In this document: piece after piece, positions 27,793 to 38,944 of the stretch
Position numbering within the stretch: position 1 is the first letter of the stretch
Layout: every line of letters begins with the position of its first letter
Origin: an uncultured Hoeflea sp.
Lineage (GTDB): Bacteria; Pseudomonadota; Alphaproteobacteria; Rhizobiales; Rhizobiaceae
Direction: 5' to 3'
Length of the DNA stretch: 64,000 bases
NCBI RefSeq assembly: GCF_947501405.1
Contig: NZ_CANMVK010000002.1
Span: 372,001-436,000, forward strand
Notes under the pieces: model-generated
Told to the model about the DNA's origin: nothing
Seen by the model: the letters and a program-made list of their open reading frames with translations, nothing else
Database searches by the model: none
Translations under genes and position numbers: made by a program

Positions 27793-29148
27793 ATGACAAG
27801 ACTGTTTATGATGAGTGTGGCCGCCGCGGCGCTAACTCTGGGCACCGCCCAGGCCGCCGATTTGAAATTCGCGCCCGGCGAAGGCAATTTGAGCTGGGAC
27901 AGCTACAATGAGTGGAAGGCCAGCGCGCCTGACTTGAGTGGCCAGACGGTGACCATCGCCGGCCCGTGGCTGCAGCCCGAAGACGCCGTGTTCCGCAGTG
28001 TGGTGGCCTATTTCGCCGATGCCACCGGCGCCGAGGTGATCTACACCGGGTCGGACTCCTTTGAACAGCAGATCGTGATTGACGCAGAAGCCGGCGCCGC
28101 CGCCAATATTGCGGTCTTCCCGCAGCCGGGTCTGGCCTCCGACATGGCCTCGCGCGGTCTGTTGTATCCGCTGCCTGATGGCATGGGCGACTGGATCGCC
28201 GCCAATTACGGCGCCGGTCAATCCTGGGTCGACCTCGGCACCTATGCCGACAAGGATGGCGCCGACCAGCTCTACGGCTTCTTCTACAACGTCAACGTCA
28301 AGAGCCTTGTCTGGTTTGTTCCTGAAAACTTCGAGGACGCCGGCTATGAAGTGCCGACATCGATGGAAGAGCTCAGGGCGTTGACCGAACAGATTGTCGC
28401 CGATGGCGAAACCCCCTGGTGCATCGGTCTCGGTTCGGGCTCCGCCACCGGCTGGCCGGCCACCGACTGGGTCGAGGATCTGATGCTGCGCACCCAGCCC
28501 GCCGATGTCTATGATGCCTGGACCTCCAACGAAATGCCCTTCAACGACCCGCGTGTGGTTGCGGCGATCGAGGAATTCGGCTGGTTTGCCCGTGATGACG
28601 CCAAGGTCGCCGGCGGCGCCGGCGCGGTGGCCACCACCGATTTCCGCGACAGCCCCAAGGGTCTCTTCGCCTCGCCGCCGCAGTGCTACATGCACCGCCA
28701 GGCGTCGTTCGTCCCGGCCTTCTTCCCTGAAGGCGTTGAGTTCGGCGAGGATGTCGACTTCTTCTACTTCCCGTCCTACGCGGAAAAGGATCTCGGCAAC
28801 CCGGTTCTGGGCGGCGGCACGCTGATGTCGATCACCACGCCGTCTGATGCCACCAACGAACTGATGAAGTTCTTCCAGTTGCCACTGGCGCACGAAGTCT
28901 TCATGGCGCAGTCGGGCTTCCTGACGCCGCTGAAGTCGGTCAATCTCGATGCGTACCTCAACGATGCGCTTCGCGGTCAGGGAGAGATCCTGATCAATGC
29001 CACCACCTTCCGCTTCGACGGATCCGACCTGATGCCCGGCGGCGTCGGTGCCGGCTCCTTCTGGACAGGAATGGTCGACTTCACCGGCGGCAAGGATGCC
29101 CAGACCGTGGCCGATGAGATCCAGGCTTCCTGGGACGCGCTGAAATAA
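27793..29148 (+). CDS. aglE: Alpha-glucoside-binding periplasmic protein AglE
   Basis: AglE is the substrate-binding protein of the alpha-glucoside ABC importer. The 451-residue product begins with a signal peptide (MTRLFMMSVAAAALTLGTAQ, cleaved near Ala-Ala/Asp), and the mature part shows the family-1 solute-binding pattern (VTIAGPWLQPEDAVFRSVVA, VIYTGSDSFEQQIVIDAEAG, LAHEVFMAQSGFLTPLKSV). The start at 27793 is set by the signal peptide and by GGGAGGAAG upstream; longer frames from 27589 are rejected. It is the first gene of aglEFGAK, behind operator O2. Confidence 0.93.
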   Translation: MTRLFMMSVAAAALTLGTAQAADLKFAPGEGNLSWDSYNEWKASAPDLSGQTVTIAGPWLQPEDAVFRSVVAYFADATGAEVIYTGSDSFEQQIVIDAEAGAAANIAVFPQPGLASDMASRGLLYPLPDGMGDWIAANYGAGQSWVDLGTYADKDGADQLYGFFYNVNVKSLVWFVPENFEDAGYEVPTSMEELRALTEQIVADGETPWCIGLGSGSATGWPATDWVEDLMLRTQPADVYDAWTSNEMPFNDPRVVAAIEEFGWFARDDAKVAGGAGAVATTDFRDSPKGLFASPPQCYMHRQASFVPAFFPEGVEFGEDVDFFYFPSYAEKDLGNPVLGGGTLMSITTPSDATNELMKFFQLPLAHEVFMAQSGFLTPLKSVNLDAYLNDALRGQGEILINATTFRFDGSDLMPGGVGAGSFWTGMVDFTGGKDAQTVADEIQASWDALK

Positions 29149-29235
29149 GCCGGAACAACAACAACTGTCCCGGCGGCATCGGCCGTCGGGACGTTGGCGG
29201 TTCGCGAATTCACCATCCAATCTCGGGGGGAGGTC

Positions 29236-30462
29236 ATGGAAGCGGCTTTACTAGGTCTCGTTACGATCATCATCGGTGTTGGCGGTTGCGTCGGGTATTT
29301 CTACTTCTCCAACGTCGTCCTTGATCGCTTCATCTATCCAGCCGAGGGCCCCAACGCCGGCCACAACATCAACCGTGCCAATCAGATCCGCCCCTGGCTG
29401 TTTCTGTTTCCGGCCATTGCGGCGCTGGGCCTTTATCTCGCCTATCCGGTTTTCGAAACCCTGCGGCTGAGTTTCATTGACCGCGATGCCGGCAACGCCT
29501 TTGTCGGTTTTGCCAACTACCAGCAGATGATGTCGGAACCCAAATTCTGGGAAGCCATGCGCAACAATATGCTGTGGCTTATCGTGGTGCCCGCTGCTGC
29601 TACCGCCTTTGGCCTTCTCGCCGCGCAATTGACCGACCGGATTTCCTGGGGCGCGGTCGCCAAATCGCTGATCTTTATGCCGATGGCGATTTCCTTTGTC
29701 GGCGCTTCGGTGATCTTCAAGCTGGTCTATGATGCACGCGGGGCCGATCAGAACCAGATCGGCGTGCTCAATGCGGTCTGGATGCAATTTGAAGGCGGCG
29801 CCGGTTCGTTCCTGTTTCTCAAGCTGCTGCCGGCATTCCTGATCCTGTGTTTTGCGGCCATTGTCGCTTATGTCGGCTACCTCGTTGTTGCACCGGCATT
29901 GCGTGGCGCCGGCGGCGGACTTTCGAAGCTGCTGCGCGTTTTGGTCGGCGTCGGCGCCGCCTGGCTGGTCTTCATCTCGCTGCGCTCGGTCTTCGGCATA
30001 TTTGTTGCGGATTTCCCCTATGGCGAGCCGCAGCAATGGCTCACGCTGCCGTTCTACAACAACTTCTTCCTGATGATCGTGCTGGTCTGGATCCAGACCG
30101 GGTTTGCCATGGTGATCCTGTCCGCCGCCCTGCGCGGCATCCCTGAGGAGACCATCGAGGCGGCAGTTATCGATGGCGCCAATCCGTTCCAGATCTTCTT
30201 CAAGATCAAGGTGCCGCAGATCATGTCGACCATCGTGGTGGTCTGGACCACCATCACGCTTACCGTGCTCAAGGTGTTCGACATCGTGTTCGCCATGACC
30301 AACGGTCAATGGGAGACCCAGGTTCTCGCCAACTACATGTTCGACAAGCTGTTCCGCGCCAATGATTGGGGCGTGGCTTCGGCTTCGGCGATGGTGATCA
30401 TGCTTCTTGTTTCGCCAATTCTCGTCTGGAACGTCTACACCGCTCGTAAGGAGATGCGCTGA
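29236..30462 (+). CDS. aglF: Alpha-glucoside ABC permease AglF
   Basis: AglF is an inner-membrane MalF-type permease. The 408-residue product has about eight hydrophobic segments, and the EAA loop EETIEAAVIDGANPFQIFFK with G-A-N at the usual spacing near residue 305, which contacts the ATPase AglK. The start is set at the ATG at 29236 behind GGGGGGAGG; an earlier frame start at 29194 is unlikely. The stop overlaps the aglG start by one base (TGATG at 30460-30464), so the two permeases are translationally coupled. Confidence 0.93.
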   Translation: MEAALLGLVTIIIGVGGCVGYFYFSNVVLDRFIYPAEGPNAGHNINRANQIRPWLFLFPAIAALGLYLAYPVFETLRLSFIDRDAGNAFVGFANYQQMMSEPKFWEAMRNNMLWLIVVPAAATAFGLLAAQLTDRISWGAVAKSLIFMPMAISFVGASVIFKLVYDARGADQNQIGVLNAVWMQFEGGAGSFLFLKLLPAFLILCFAAIVAYVGYLVVAPALRGAGGGLSKLLRVLVGVGAAWLVFISLRSVFGIFVADFPYGEPQQWLTLPFYNNFFLMIVLVWIQTGFAMVILSAALRGIPEETIEAAVIDGANPFQIFFKIKVPQIMSTIVVVWTTITLTVLKVFDIVFAMTNGQWETQVLANYMFDKLFRANDWGVASASAMVIMLLVSPILVWNVYTARKEMR

Positions 30463-31613
30463 TGGCCGCAACAGCAGGACGCAAATCCTCCCTTTCCTGG
30501 GCAGTCAATATCTCGGTCGTCGCACTGGTTCTCTTGTGGATCTTCCCCACACTCGGCCTGTTCGTTTCCTCGTTCCGCACCGCTGACCAGATCTCCGCTT
30601 CGGGCTGGTGGAGCGCCATGCTCCCCGCAGAGCAGAATCTGGTGGCCCGGGCCATCGATCCCGATGAAAACCGGGTTGATGAAAACGGCCGCTTCGTGGT
30701 GCGCGGCAACATCTTCGAAGACGGCGTCTCCGCTGAAATCTCCGCCTGGGGCGTGTCTTCGCGCGCCATCGACATCTATCAGCCTGGTGACACGGCCGAT
30801 CTGGGCGAGGGCGAAACCATGTTGCTTGGCCCCGACGGGGCCTATGAGTGGAGCGGCAATGACGACCAGATCTCGGGGCGCGGCCAGCGCATATTCGTCA
30901 CCGCCACCACCCCGCCTGAACTGACCACAGAGAACTACAGCACTATCCTGTTTTCCGGCTCCGGCCAGGACAACATGACCAAGGCGTTTTTCAACACGCT
31001 GACGGTCACCATACCGGCCACGGTGATCCCCATACTGATCGCCGCCTTTGCCGCCTATGCGCTGGCCTGGATGGAGTTCCCCGGACGCGCGCTGTTGATC
31101 GCCGCCATCGTGGCGCTGCTGGTGGTGCCCCTGCAACTGGCGCTGATCCCGCTGCTCCGGTTCCACGAATGGATCGGCATCGGCAAGGGCTATCTCGGGG
31201 TCTGGCTGGCGCACACCGGCTTCGGTCTGCCGCTGGCGATCTACCTGTTGCGCAACTACATGGTCGGCCTGCCGCGTGACATCATCGAAAACGCCCGGGT
31301 CGACGGCGCCACCGATTTCCAGATCTTCGTCAAGATCATCCTGCCACTGTCGTTCCCGGCGCTGGCCTCCTTCGCCATCTTCCAGTTCCTGTGGACCTAC
31401 AACGATCTGCTGGTCGCCCGCGTCTTCCTGATCGACGCCACCGGTCAGACCACGGTGATGACGGCGCAGATTGTCGAGCTCCTGGGCACCCGCGGCGGCA
31501 ACTGGGAAATCCTCGCCACCGCCGCCTTCGTGTCGATCGCCGTGCCGTTGCTGGTGTTCTTCTCGATGCAGAAATATCTCGTGCGCGGCCTGCTGGCCGG
31601 CTCGGTTAAATAG
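30462..31613 (+). CDS. aglG: Alpha-glucoside ABC permease AglG
   Basis: AglG is the MalG-type partner permease. The 383-residue product has six hydrophobic segments and an EAA loop at PRDIIENARVDGATDFQIFV (about residues 271-290). Between the first and second membrane helices is a long hydrophilic insertion of about 120 residues (about 45-165), longer than in standard MalG and known for AglG proteins. The start overlaps the aglF stop. The alpha-glucosidase gene follows after 13 bp. Confidence 0.93.
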   Translation: MAATAGRKSSLSWAVNISVVALVLLWIFPTLGLFVSSFRTADQISASGWWSAMLPAEQNLVARAIDPDENRVDENGRFVVRGNIFEDGVSAEISAWGVSSRAIDIYQPGDTADLGEGETMLLGPDGAYEWSGNDDQISGRGQRIFVTATTPPELTTENYSTILFSGSGQDNMTKAFFNTLTVTIPATVIPILIAAFAAYALAWMEFPGRALLIAAIVALLVVPLQLALIPLLRFHEWIGIGKGYLGVWLAHTGFGLPLAIYLLRNYMVGLPRDIIENARVDGATDFQIFVKIILPLSFPALASFAIFQFLWTYNDLLVARVFLIDATGQTTVMTAQIVELLGTRGGNWEILATAAFVSIAVPLLVFFSMQKYLVRGLLAGSVK

Positions 31614-31626
31614 GAAAGCCCGTGTA

Positions 31627-33294
31627 ATGACGCTTGCAATGGCTCAAATTCAGGCCGACGCGGAAGCCGCACCCGATCGCGACTGGTGGCGCGGCGCGGT
31701 AATCTATCAGGTCTATCCGCGCTCCTATCAGGACACCAGCGGCGATGGGGTTGGCGATCTGATCGGCATTGCCGAGCGCATGCCCTACATCGCCTCGCTC
31801 GGTGTCGACGCCATCTGGGTGTCGCCGTTCTTCACCTCGCCGATGAAGGATTTCGGCTACGACGTGTCGGACTACACCAACGTCGATCCGATGTTCGGCA
31901 CGCTGCATGATTTCGACCATCTGGTCACTGAAGCGCACCGTCACAGCATCAAGGTGATGATCGATCTGGTGATTTCACACACCTCCGATCAGCATCCCTG
32001 GTTTGTCGAAAGCCGCGCCAGCCGCACCAATCCCAAATCCGACTGGTTCGTCTGGTCCGATCCCAAACCCGATGGCACGCCGCCCAACAACTGGCTGTCG
32101 ATCTTCGGCGGCCCGGCCTGGTCCTGGGATCCCACCCGGCAGCAATATTATCTGCACAATTTCCTGACCTCGCAGCCGGACATGAATTTCCACAATCCCG
32201 AGGTTCAGGACGCGCTGCTCGATGTTGCCCGGTTCTGGCTCGAGCGCGGCGTCGACGGGTTTCGGCTCGACACCATCAATTTCTATTATTGCGACGAGGA
32301 TCTCAGGGACAATCCGCCGCTTGCGCCTGAGCTGCGCAATGCCTCGATCGCGCCTTCGGTCAATCCCTACAATCATCAGGACCATATCTACGACAAGAAC
32401 CGGCCGGAAAATCTCGAATTCCTGAAGCGCTTCCGCGCCCTGATGGAGGAGTTCCCGGCCATCGCCGCCGTTGGCGAAGTGGGCGACGCCCAGTACGGCC
32501 TGCAGATCGTTGCCGACTACACATCCGGCGGCGACAAGATGCACATGTGTTATGCCTTCGAATTCCTGGCGCCAGACCTGTTGTCGCCGGCGCGGGTGCG
32601 CAAGGTGCTGACCGATTTCATGGATGCAGCCCCAGAAGGCTGGGCCTGCTGGGCGTTTTCCAACCACGACGTGGTGCGCCACGGTACCCGCTGGGGCGCC
32701 CATGTGGCTGATCGCGAGCGCTATCTCAAGCTGCTCGCCGGTCTGATCCTGAGCCTGCGCGGCTCGGTCTGTCTCTATCAAGGCGAGGAGCTGGGCCTGA
32801 CCGAGGCTGATCTCGCCTTCGAGGATCTTCAGGATCCCTACGGCATCCAGTTCTGGCCGGATTTCAAGGGCCGCGACGGCTGCCGTACGCCGATGGTCTG
32901 GTCCCAGAACCATGATTGCGCCGGTTTCAGCGACGGGCGTCCCTGGTTGCCGATCCCGCCCGAACACCGGGCGCTGGCCGTGGACGCGCAGGAGAATGTC
33001 CAGGCCTCGATGCTCAATCACTACCGGCGGCTGCTCGCCTTCCGCAGGCAATATGCCAGCCTGTCCAAGGGCGAACTCGACTTTGTCGATTGCGGCGATG
33101 CGGTGCTCGGCTTTGTCCGCCGGCACAACAATGAGAGCATATTCTGCGCCTTTAACCTCACCGATTCCGAACAGTTCATCGATCTGCCGGAAGGCCTCGT
33201 GACCCCGCTCGACGGGCACGGCTTTTCCGGAATGCTGAAACCGGAATCCATCGAAATTCCATCCTATGATGCCTTCTTTGCAAGGCTCGGGTGA
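31627..33294 (+). CDS. aglA: Alpha-glucosidase AglA (GH13)
   Basis: AglA hydrolyses imported alpha-glucosides in the cytoplasm. The 555-residue GH13 enzyme shows the conserved regions in order: GAVIYQVYPRSYQDTSGDG, VMIDLVISHTSDQHPWF, GVDGFRLDTINFYY (nucleophile Asp), AAVGEVGDAQYG (acid/base Glu) and CWAFSNHDVVRHGTRWG (third acidic residue). No signal peptide. The start is the ATG at 31627 because MTLAMAQIQ precedes the domain; earlier in-frame codons lie inside aglG. It fits the agl order between aglG and aglK. Confidence 0.95.
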   Translation: MTLAMAQIQADAEAAPDRDWWRGAVIYQVYPRSYQDTSGDGVGDLIGIAERMPYIASLGVDAIWVSPFFTSPMKDFGYDVSDYTNVDPMFGTLHDFDHLVTEAHRHSIKVMIDLVISHTSDQHPWFVESRASRTNPKSDWFVWSDPKPDGTPPNNWLSIFGGPAWSWDPTRQQYYLHNFLTSQPDMNFHNPEVQDALLDVARFWLERGVDGFRLDTINFYYCDEDLRDNPPLAPELRNASIAPSVNPYNHQDHIYDKNRPENLEFLKRFRALMEEFPAIAAVGEVGDAQYGLQIVADYTSGGDKMHMCYAFEFLAPDLLSPARVRKVLTDFMDAAPEGWACWAFSNHDVVRHGTRWGAHVADRERYLKLLAGLILSLRGSVCLYQGEELGLTEADLAFEDLQDPYGIQFWPDFKGRDGCRTPMVWSQNHDCAGFSDGRPWLPIPPEHRALAVDAQENVQASMLNHYRRLLAFRRQYASLSKGELDFVDCGDAVLGFVRRHNNESIFCAFNLTDSEQFIDLPEGLVTPLDGHGFSGMLKPESIEIPSYDAFFARLG

Positions 33295-33325
33295 GACAAG
33301 AACGACATTCAAGCGGGAGGAAAAC

Positions 33326-34414
<1,089 letters not shown>

Positions 34415-34455
34415 CAGCGGCCGGGGAAGGGCCAGACCGGAGCGGAAAGGCAACA

Positions 34456-35160
34456 ATGGCGCGGCCGCCGATCGATCTGTGGGGGGTGGATGCTCCGATT
34501 CAACCGATCGAGGGCGGCCATCGCAACGCGGTGTTTCGCACGCTCGATCTGGAGCGGGATCTGGTGTTCAAGTCAACGCGCCGAACGCTCGATGCCGTGG
34601 AGTGGCTGCTGCCATTGCACGATCTCGCGCGCCAATCGGGACTCGTCGTGCCGGAATTGCTCGAGAGCCGAAACGGACGTCTGGTCGAGCAGAACTGGAT
34701 CTGTGAAGCCTTTGTCGAGGGACATTCATTGCCAAAGCGCGATCTCAACCGACTTGAGCCCGCGCTGTCCGTGTTTCATGCGCAGTCGGTCGATATCCCG
34801 CAACGTCCGGGATTTTACTCTTCGCAGGACCTGCTTCGCGTTGATGCCGGCGGTGATGTCGATCTGACGTCGATGCCCGGTGATCTCGCCGAAGTCTGTC
34901 GTGAGGCATGGAGTGCCGTACCAACCGAACCCGTGGCCATCGTGCATGGCGATCTGAACCCGGACAACGTGTTGCTTTGCCGGGACGGCCGTATCGCGCT
35001 GATCGACTGGGACGAGTGCCGCCGCGATCTGGTTCTGTTCGATGCCGGACACCTGACCGCGGTAGATTCTGCCGCGAGACGAGCGATGTTGGCCTGGGAA
35101 GTGGCCTGCTCCTGGCAACTCGAGCCGGACTACGCCGAACGGATGGCAAGGCTCCTGTAA
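34456..35160 (+). CDS. APH-fold small-molecule kinase (phosphotransferase family)
   Basis: The 234-residue product has the aminoglycoside phosphotransferase/choline-kinase-like core: catalytic loop VAIVHGDLNPDNVLL at about residues 159-173 (Asp of the Brenner motif) and IALIDWDECRRDLVLFDAGH (metal-binding Asp) just after. No membrane segment or signal peptide. It starts 41 bp after aglK and may be the last gene of the agl operon, which makes a sugar- or metabolite-kinase role possible, but substrate is unknown. It is not evidence for drug resistance. Confidence 0.82.
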   Translation: MARPPIDLWGVDAPIQPIEGGHRNAVFRTLDLERDLVFKSTRRTLDAVEWLLPLHDLARQSGLVVPELLESRNGRLVEQNWICEAFVEGHSLPKRDLNRLEPALSVFHAQSVDIPQRPGFYSSQDLLRVDAGGDVDLTSMPGDLAEVCREAWSAVPTEPVAIVHGDLNPDNVLLCRDGRIALIDWDECRRDLVLFDAGHLTAVDSAARRAMLAWEVACSWQLEPDYAERMARLL

Positions 35161-35286
35161 ACGGGTATTCCACGCCGCCAGTTATGTCATTGAGCCACAG
35201 CTTGTCCGGAAACGGTGATGTCACGCATCCGTGGAGGGCTCACTCAAACGCGATACAGGACCTTCGGCTCTGGTACAGCAAATGAC

Positions 35287-35321
35287 GAATGACGCCGGCT
35301 GGGAGGAGACCGGCGTCATTC
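35287..35321. terminator. Perfect 12-bp hairpin between convergent genes
   Basis: GAATGACGCCGG (35287-35298), 11-base loop, CCGGCGTCATTC (35310-35321). It lies between the kinase gene ending at 35160 and the convergent small secreted-protein gene ending at 35402, where a bidirectional terminator is expected. Neither strand has a clear T-run, so the mechanism is uncertain. Confidence 0.5.
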
Positions 35322-35352
35322 ATGCAGGGGGCGCGCGCGTCCGCGCGGATGC

Positions 35353-35380
35353 GGATCCGGCTCTGAGGAGAGCCGGGTCC
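35353..35380. terminator. Second hairpin (12-bp stem, 4-base loop) between convergent genes
   Basis: GGATCCGGCTCT (35353-35364), GAGG, AGAGCCGGGTCC (35369-35380), with one G-T pair. Twenty-two bp before the stop of the small secreted-protein gene; possible terminator or mRNA-end structure, without a T-run. Confidence 0.45.
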
Positions 35381-35401
35381 GGTGCCCCGATGCGTCAGGG
35401 C

Positions 35402-35737
35402 CTAGTCGAGGAAGGTGGGCGAGCCATCATTGCCGGACCGGTGATAGATGATCTTGTCCTGCTGAATGTCGCCGCCGCCGCCGATCGACGCCGTCGGGGT
35501 GTAGTCGATGGTTCCCGGAGTCCGTGGCTTGAACGTCGGAGAACCGTCATTGCCGGACCGGTGGTAGATAATCTGGTCATTGCTCTCCGCGCCGATCGAT
35601 GCGGTTGCGGTGTAGTCGATACTGGCGGCGGTTTCGCTGCGAGCCTGGGGAACATAGGCGTCCAGGGCGGTGGACCGGGCAAAAGCGCCGGAGGAAGCTG
35701 CGAGGGTCAGGCCGAGGGCGAGGAGGATCTTGCTCAT
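35402..35737 (-). CDS. Small secreted protein with two internal repeats, unknown function
   Basis: I do not recognise a family. The 111-residue product begins with a signal peptide (MSKILLALGLTLAASSGAFA, cleaved after Ala 20). The mature part is two near-copies of about 30-35 residues, each beginning IDYTxTASIG and ending DQIIYHRSGNDGSPTF or DKIIYHRSGNDGSPTF. The second copy ends LD at the C terminus. The start at 35737 is chosen because GAAGGACAACGATC lies upstream and the signal peptide begins there; a longer frame to 35917 is rejected. The 34-35 residue spacing of the repeats and lack of cysteines suggest a short exposed beta or binding protein. Its neighbours give no functional clue. Confidence 0.65.
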   Translation of the reverse strand: MSKILLALGLTLAASSGAFARSTALDAYVPQARSETAASIDYTATASIGAESNDQIIYHRSGNDGSPTFKPRTPGTIDYTPTASIGGGGDIQQDKIIYHRSGNDGSPTFLD

Positions 35738-36247
35738 GATCGTTGTCCTTCTTGGGTTTCTTGTTGGTTTGTTGCGCTGTGCGGTCCGGTGTCGCGAACC
35801 GCGGTGTTCGATGACTAGAAGATGTGGCTTCGGCCGATGACTTGCGAACCACATGGCCGTGAGGGGCGCGTGGGAACGGCGTGAGCGCGGCCCGCCTAAG
35901 CGGCCAGCGCCATGCAATGCATCTTAATAAAAACAAATGGTTAGGCGGGAGTTGGCGTCGTGAACGGCGGCCGATTGTCAATCCCGGCCGACCCGCACTG
36001 TTCACCATCGGGCGTAAAAACCGCCTCGAAACCGCAGTTTTCCGGGTGCAGACGCCACGATTGTTTTCGAGGTCCGGCGGCAGGCGTGAGCCCGCAGGGG
36101 CCTGTTCTCACGCCAGATCACGCAGCCTGTGAGAAGGGACGGTGTTTCGTGATCGGTCGGTACGGGTTTCCGAGTTGAAAAAGCCCCGGTCTGGGAACAC
36201 CGGGGCTTTAAAAGGGAAGGGGCCGAAAGGGCAGGGGTTGCTCGCCT
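35738..36247. other. Gap between small secreted protein and edd
   Basis: Apart from the edd terminator at 36180-36209 I see no gene. Short open frames on the plus strand here have no ribosome site or recognisable motif. The promoter for the minus-strand secreted protein lies within 35738-35900 but no clear boxes are visible. Confidence 0.5.
36180..36209 (-). terminator. Rho-independent terminator of zwf-pgl-edd
   Basis: Stem AAAGCCCCGGT (36180-36190), 8-base loop, ACCGGGGCTTT (36199-36209). Read on the minus strand the stem is followed by more T (GGGGCTTTTTCAA), 39 bp after the edd stop. A good intrinsic terminator. Confidence 0.75.
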
Positions 36248-38065
<1,818 letters not shown>

Positions 38066-38179
38066 GGCTGGCATCCTTGTTCTGTGGGTTTCGGGGTCCG
38101 GCCCAAAATCGTCTTTATGCTGTTGCGGTTGTCCGCCCGCGCCCGGCAATCCTTGCGGGGCGATGAGCGCCCGGCGGGG

Positions 38180-38944
38180 TCATGGCGCCCAATAGATCTC
38201 GACGGGGTGCGGCGCGTGGTTGAGCACGGCCCGCACCGGAATGTCGGCCACCGGTCCCGGCGTCAGCGCCCCGGCGAGCACGGCGTCTTTCGCCTCACCC
38301 TCTATATGGAGCACGATCAGGCCTGCTTCCACGATCCTGGGCAGGGTCAGAGTCAGCCGCGGTTCACCCGCCCCCGGCGCCTCGATCGCCATCACGCTTT
38401 CGGGGCACTCCGGATCGGTTACGCTGGCAAGCGTCGATCCTTCGGGAAAGAAAGAGGCGGTGTGCCCGTCGGTTCCCATTCCAAGCACCACGACATCCAG
38501 CGGCAGGTCGAGACCGTCAATCCGCAGCGCTGCGAATTCGGCAGCCCTCTCGAGCGTTTCCGCGTCGGAGTAAAGCGCCACGAATCGCGCCTCGCTGGCC
38601 TTGTCTTGGAGCAGGTGTCTGCGCGCCAGAGAATGATTGGAGCGGTCATGGCCGGGCGGCACCATGCGCTCGTCCACCAGAGTGACTGTCACCTTTGACC
38701 AGTCGATATCGCGCTTTGAAAGCTCCGCGAAAAACCGCTTCGGCGTCGAGCCGCCCGACACCGCCAGCGTTGCGCCGCCGCGCGCGGCCATGGCGGTTTC
38801 GAGCCGTTCAGCCACCTTGTCCGCCAGCGCTGCGGCCAGTTCTTCGCCATCTGCGAATTCATGGCGCAGGTGGGTCTGCCCGGCTTCCGTTGATGTGGTC
38901 CCGGGAGCTTTGGTCCCGGGCACTCTGGTCTCAGTCGCTTTCAT
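38180..38944 (-). CDS. pgl: 6-phosphogluconolactonase Pgl
   Basis: Pgl hydrolyses 6-phosphogluconolactone. The 254-residue product belongs to the SOL/DevB type: GGATLAVSGGSTPKRFFAEL near residue 55, then VTLVDERMVPPGHDRSNHSL and DVVVLGMGTDGHTASFFPEG, which hold the family's glycine-rich and catalytic His regions. The start (ATG 38944) overlaps the end of zwf by 14 bp. The N terminus (MKATETRVPGTKAPGTT) is a short low-complexity leader; a later start is possible but not clear. Confidence 0.93.
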   Translation of the reverse strand: MKATETRVPGTKAPGTTSTEAGQTHLRHEFADGEELAAALADKVAERLETAMAARGGATLAVSGGSTPKRFFAELSKRDIDWSKVTVTLVDERMVPPGHDRSNHSLARRHLLQDKASEARFVALYSDAETLERAAEFAALRIDGLDLPLDVVVLGMGTDGHTASFFPEGSTLASVTDPECPESVMAIEAPGAGEPRLTLTLPRIVEAGLIVLHIEGEAKDAVLAGALTPGPVADIPVRAVLNHAPHPVEIYWAP

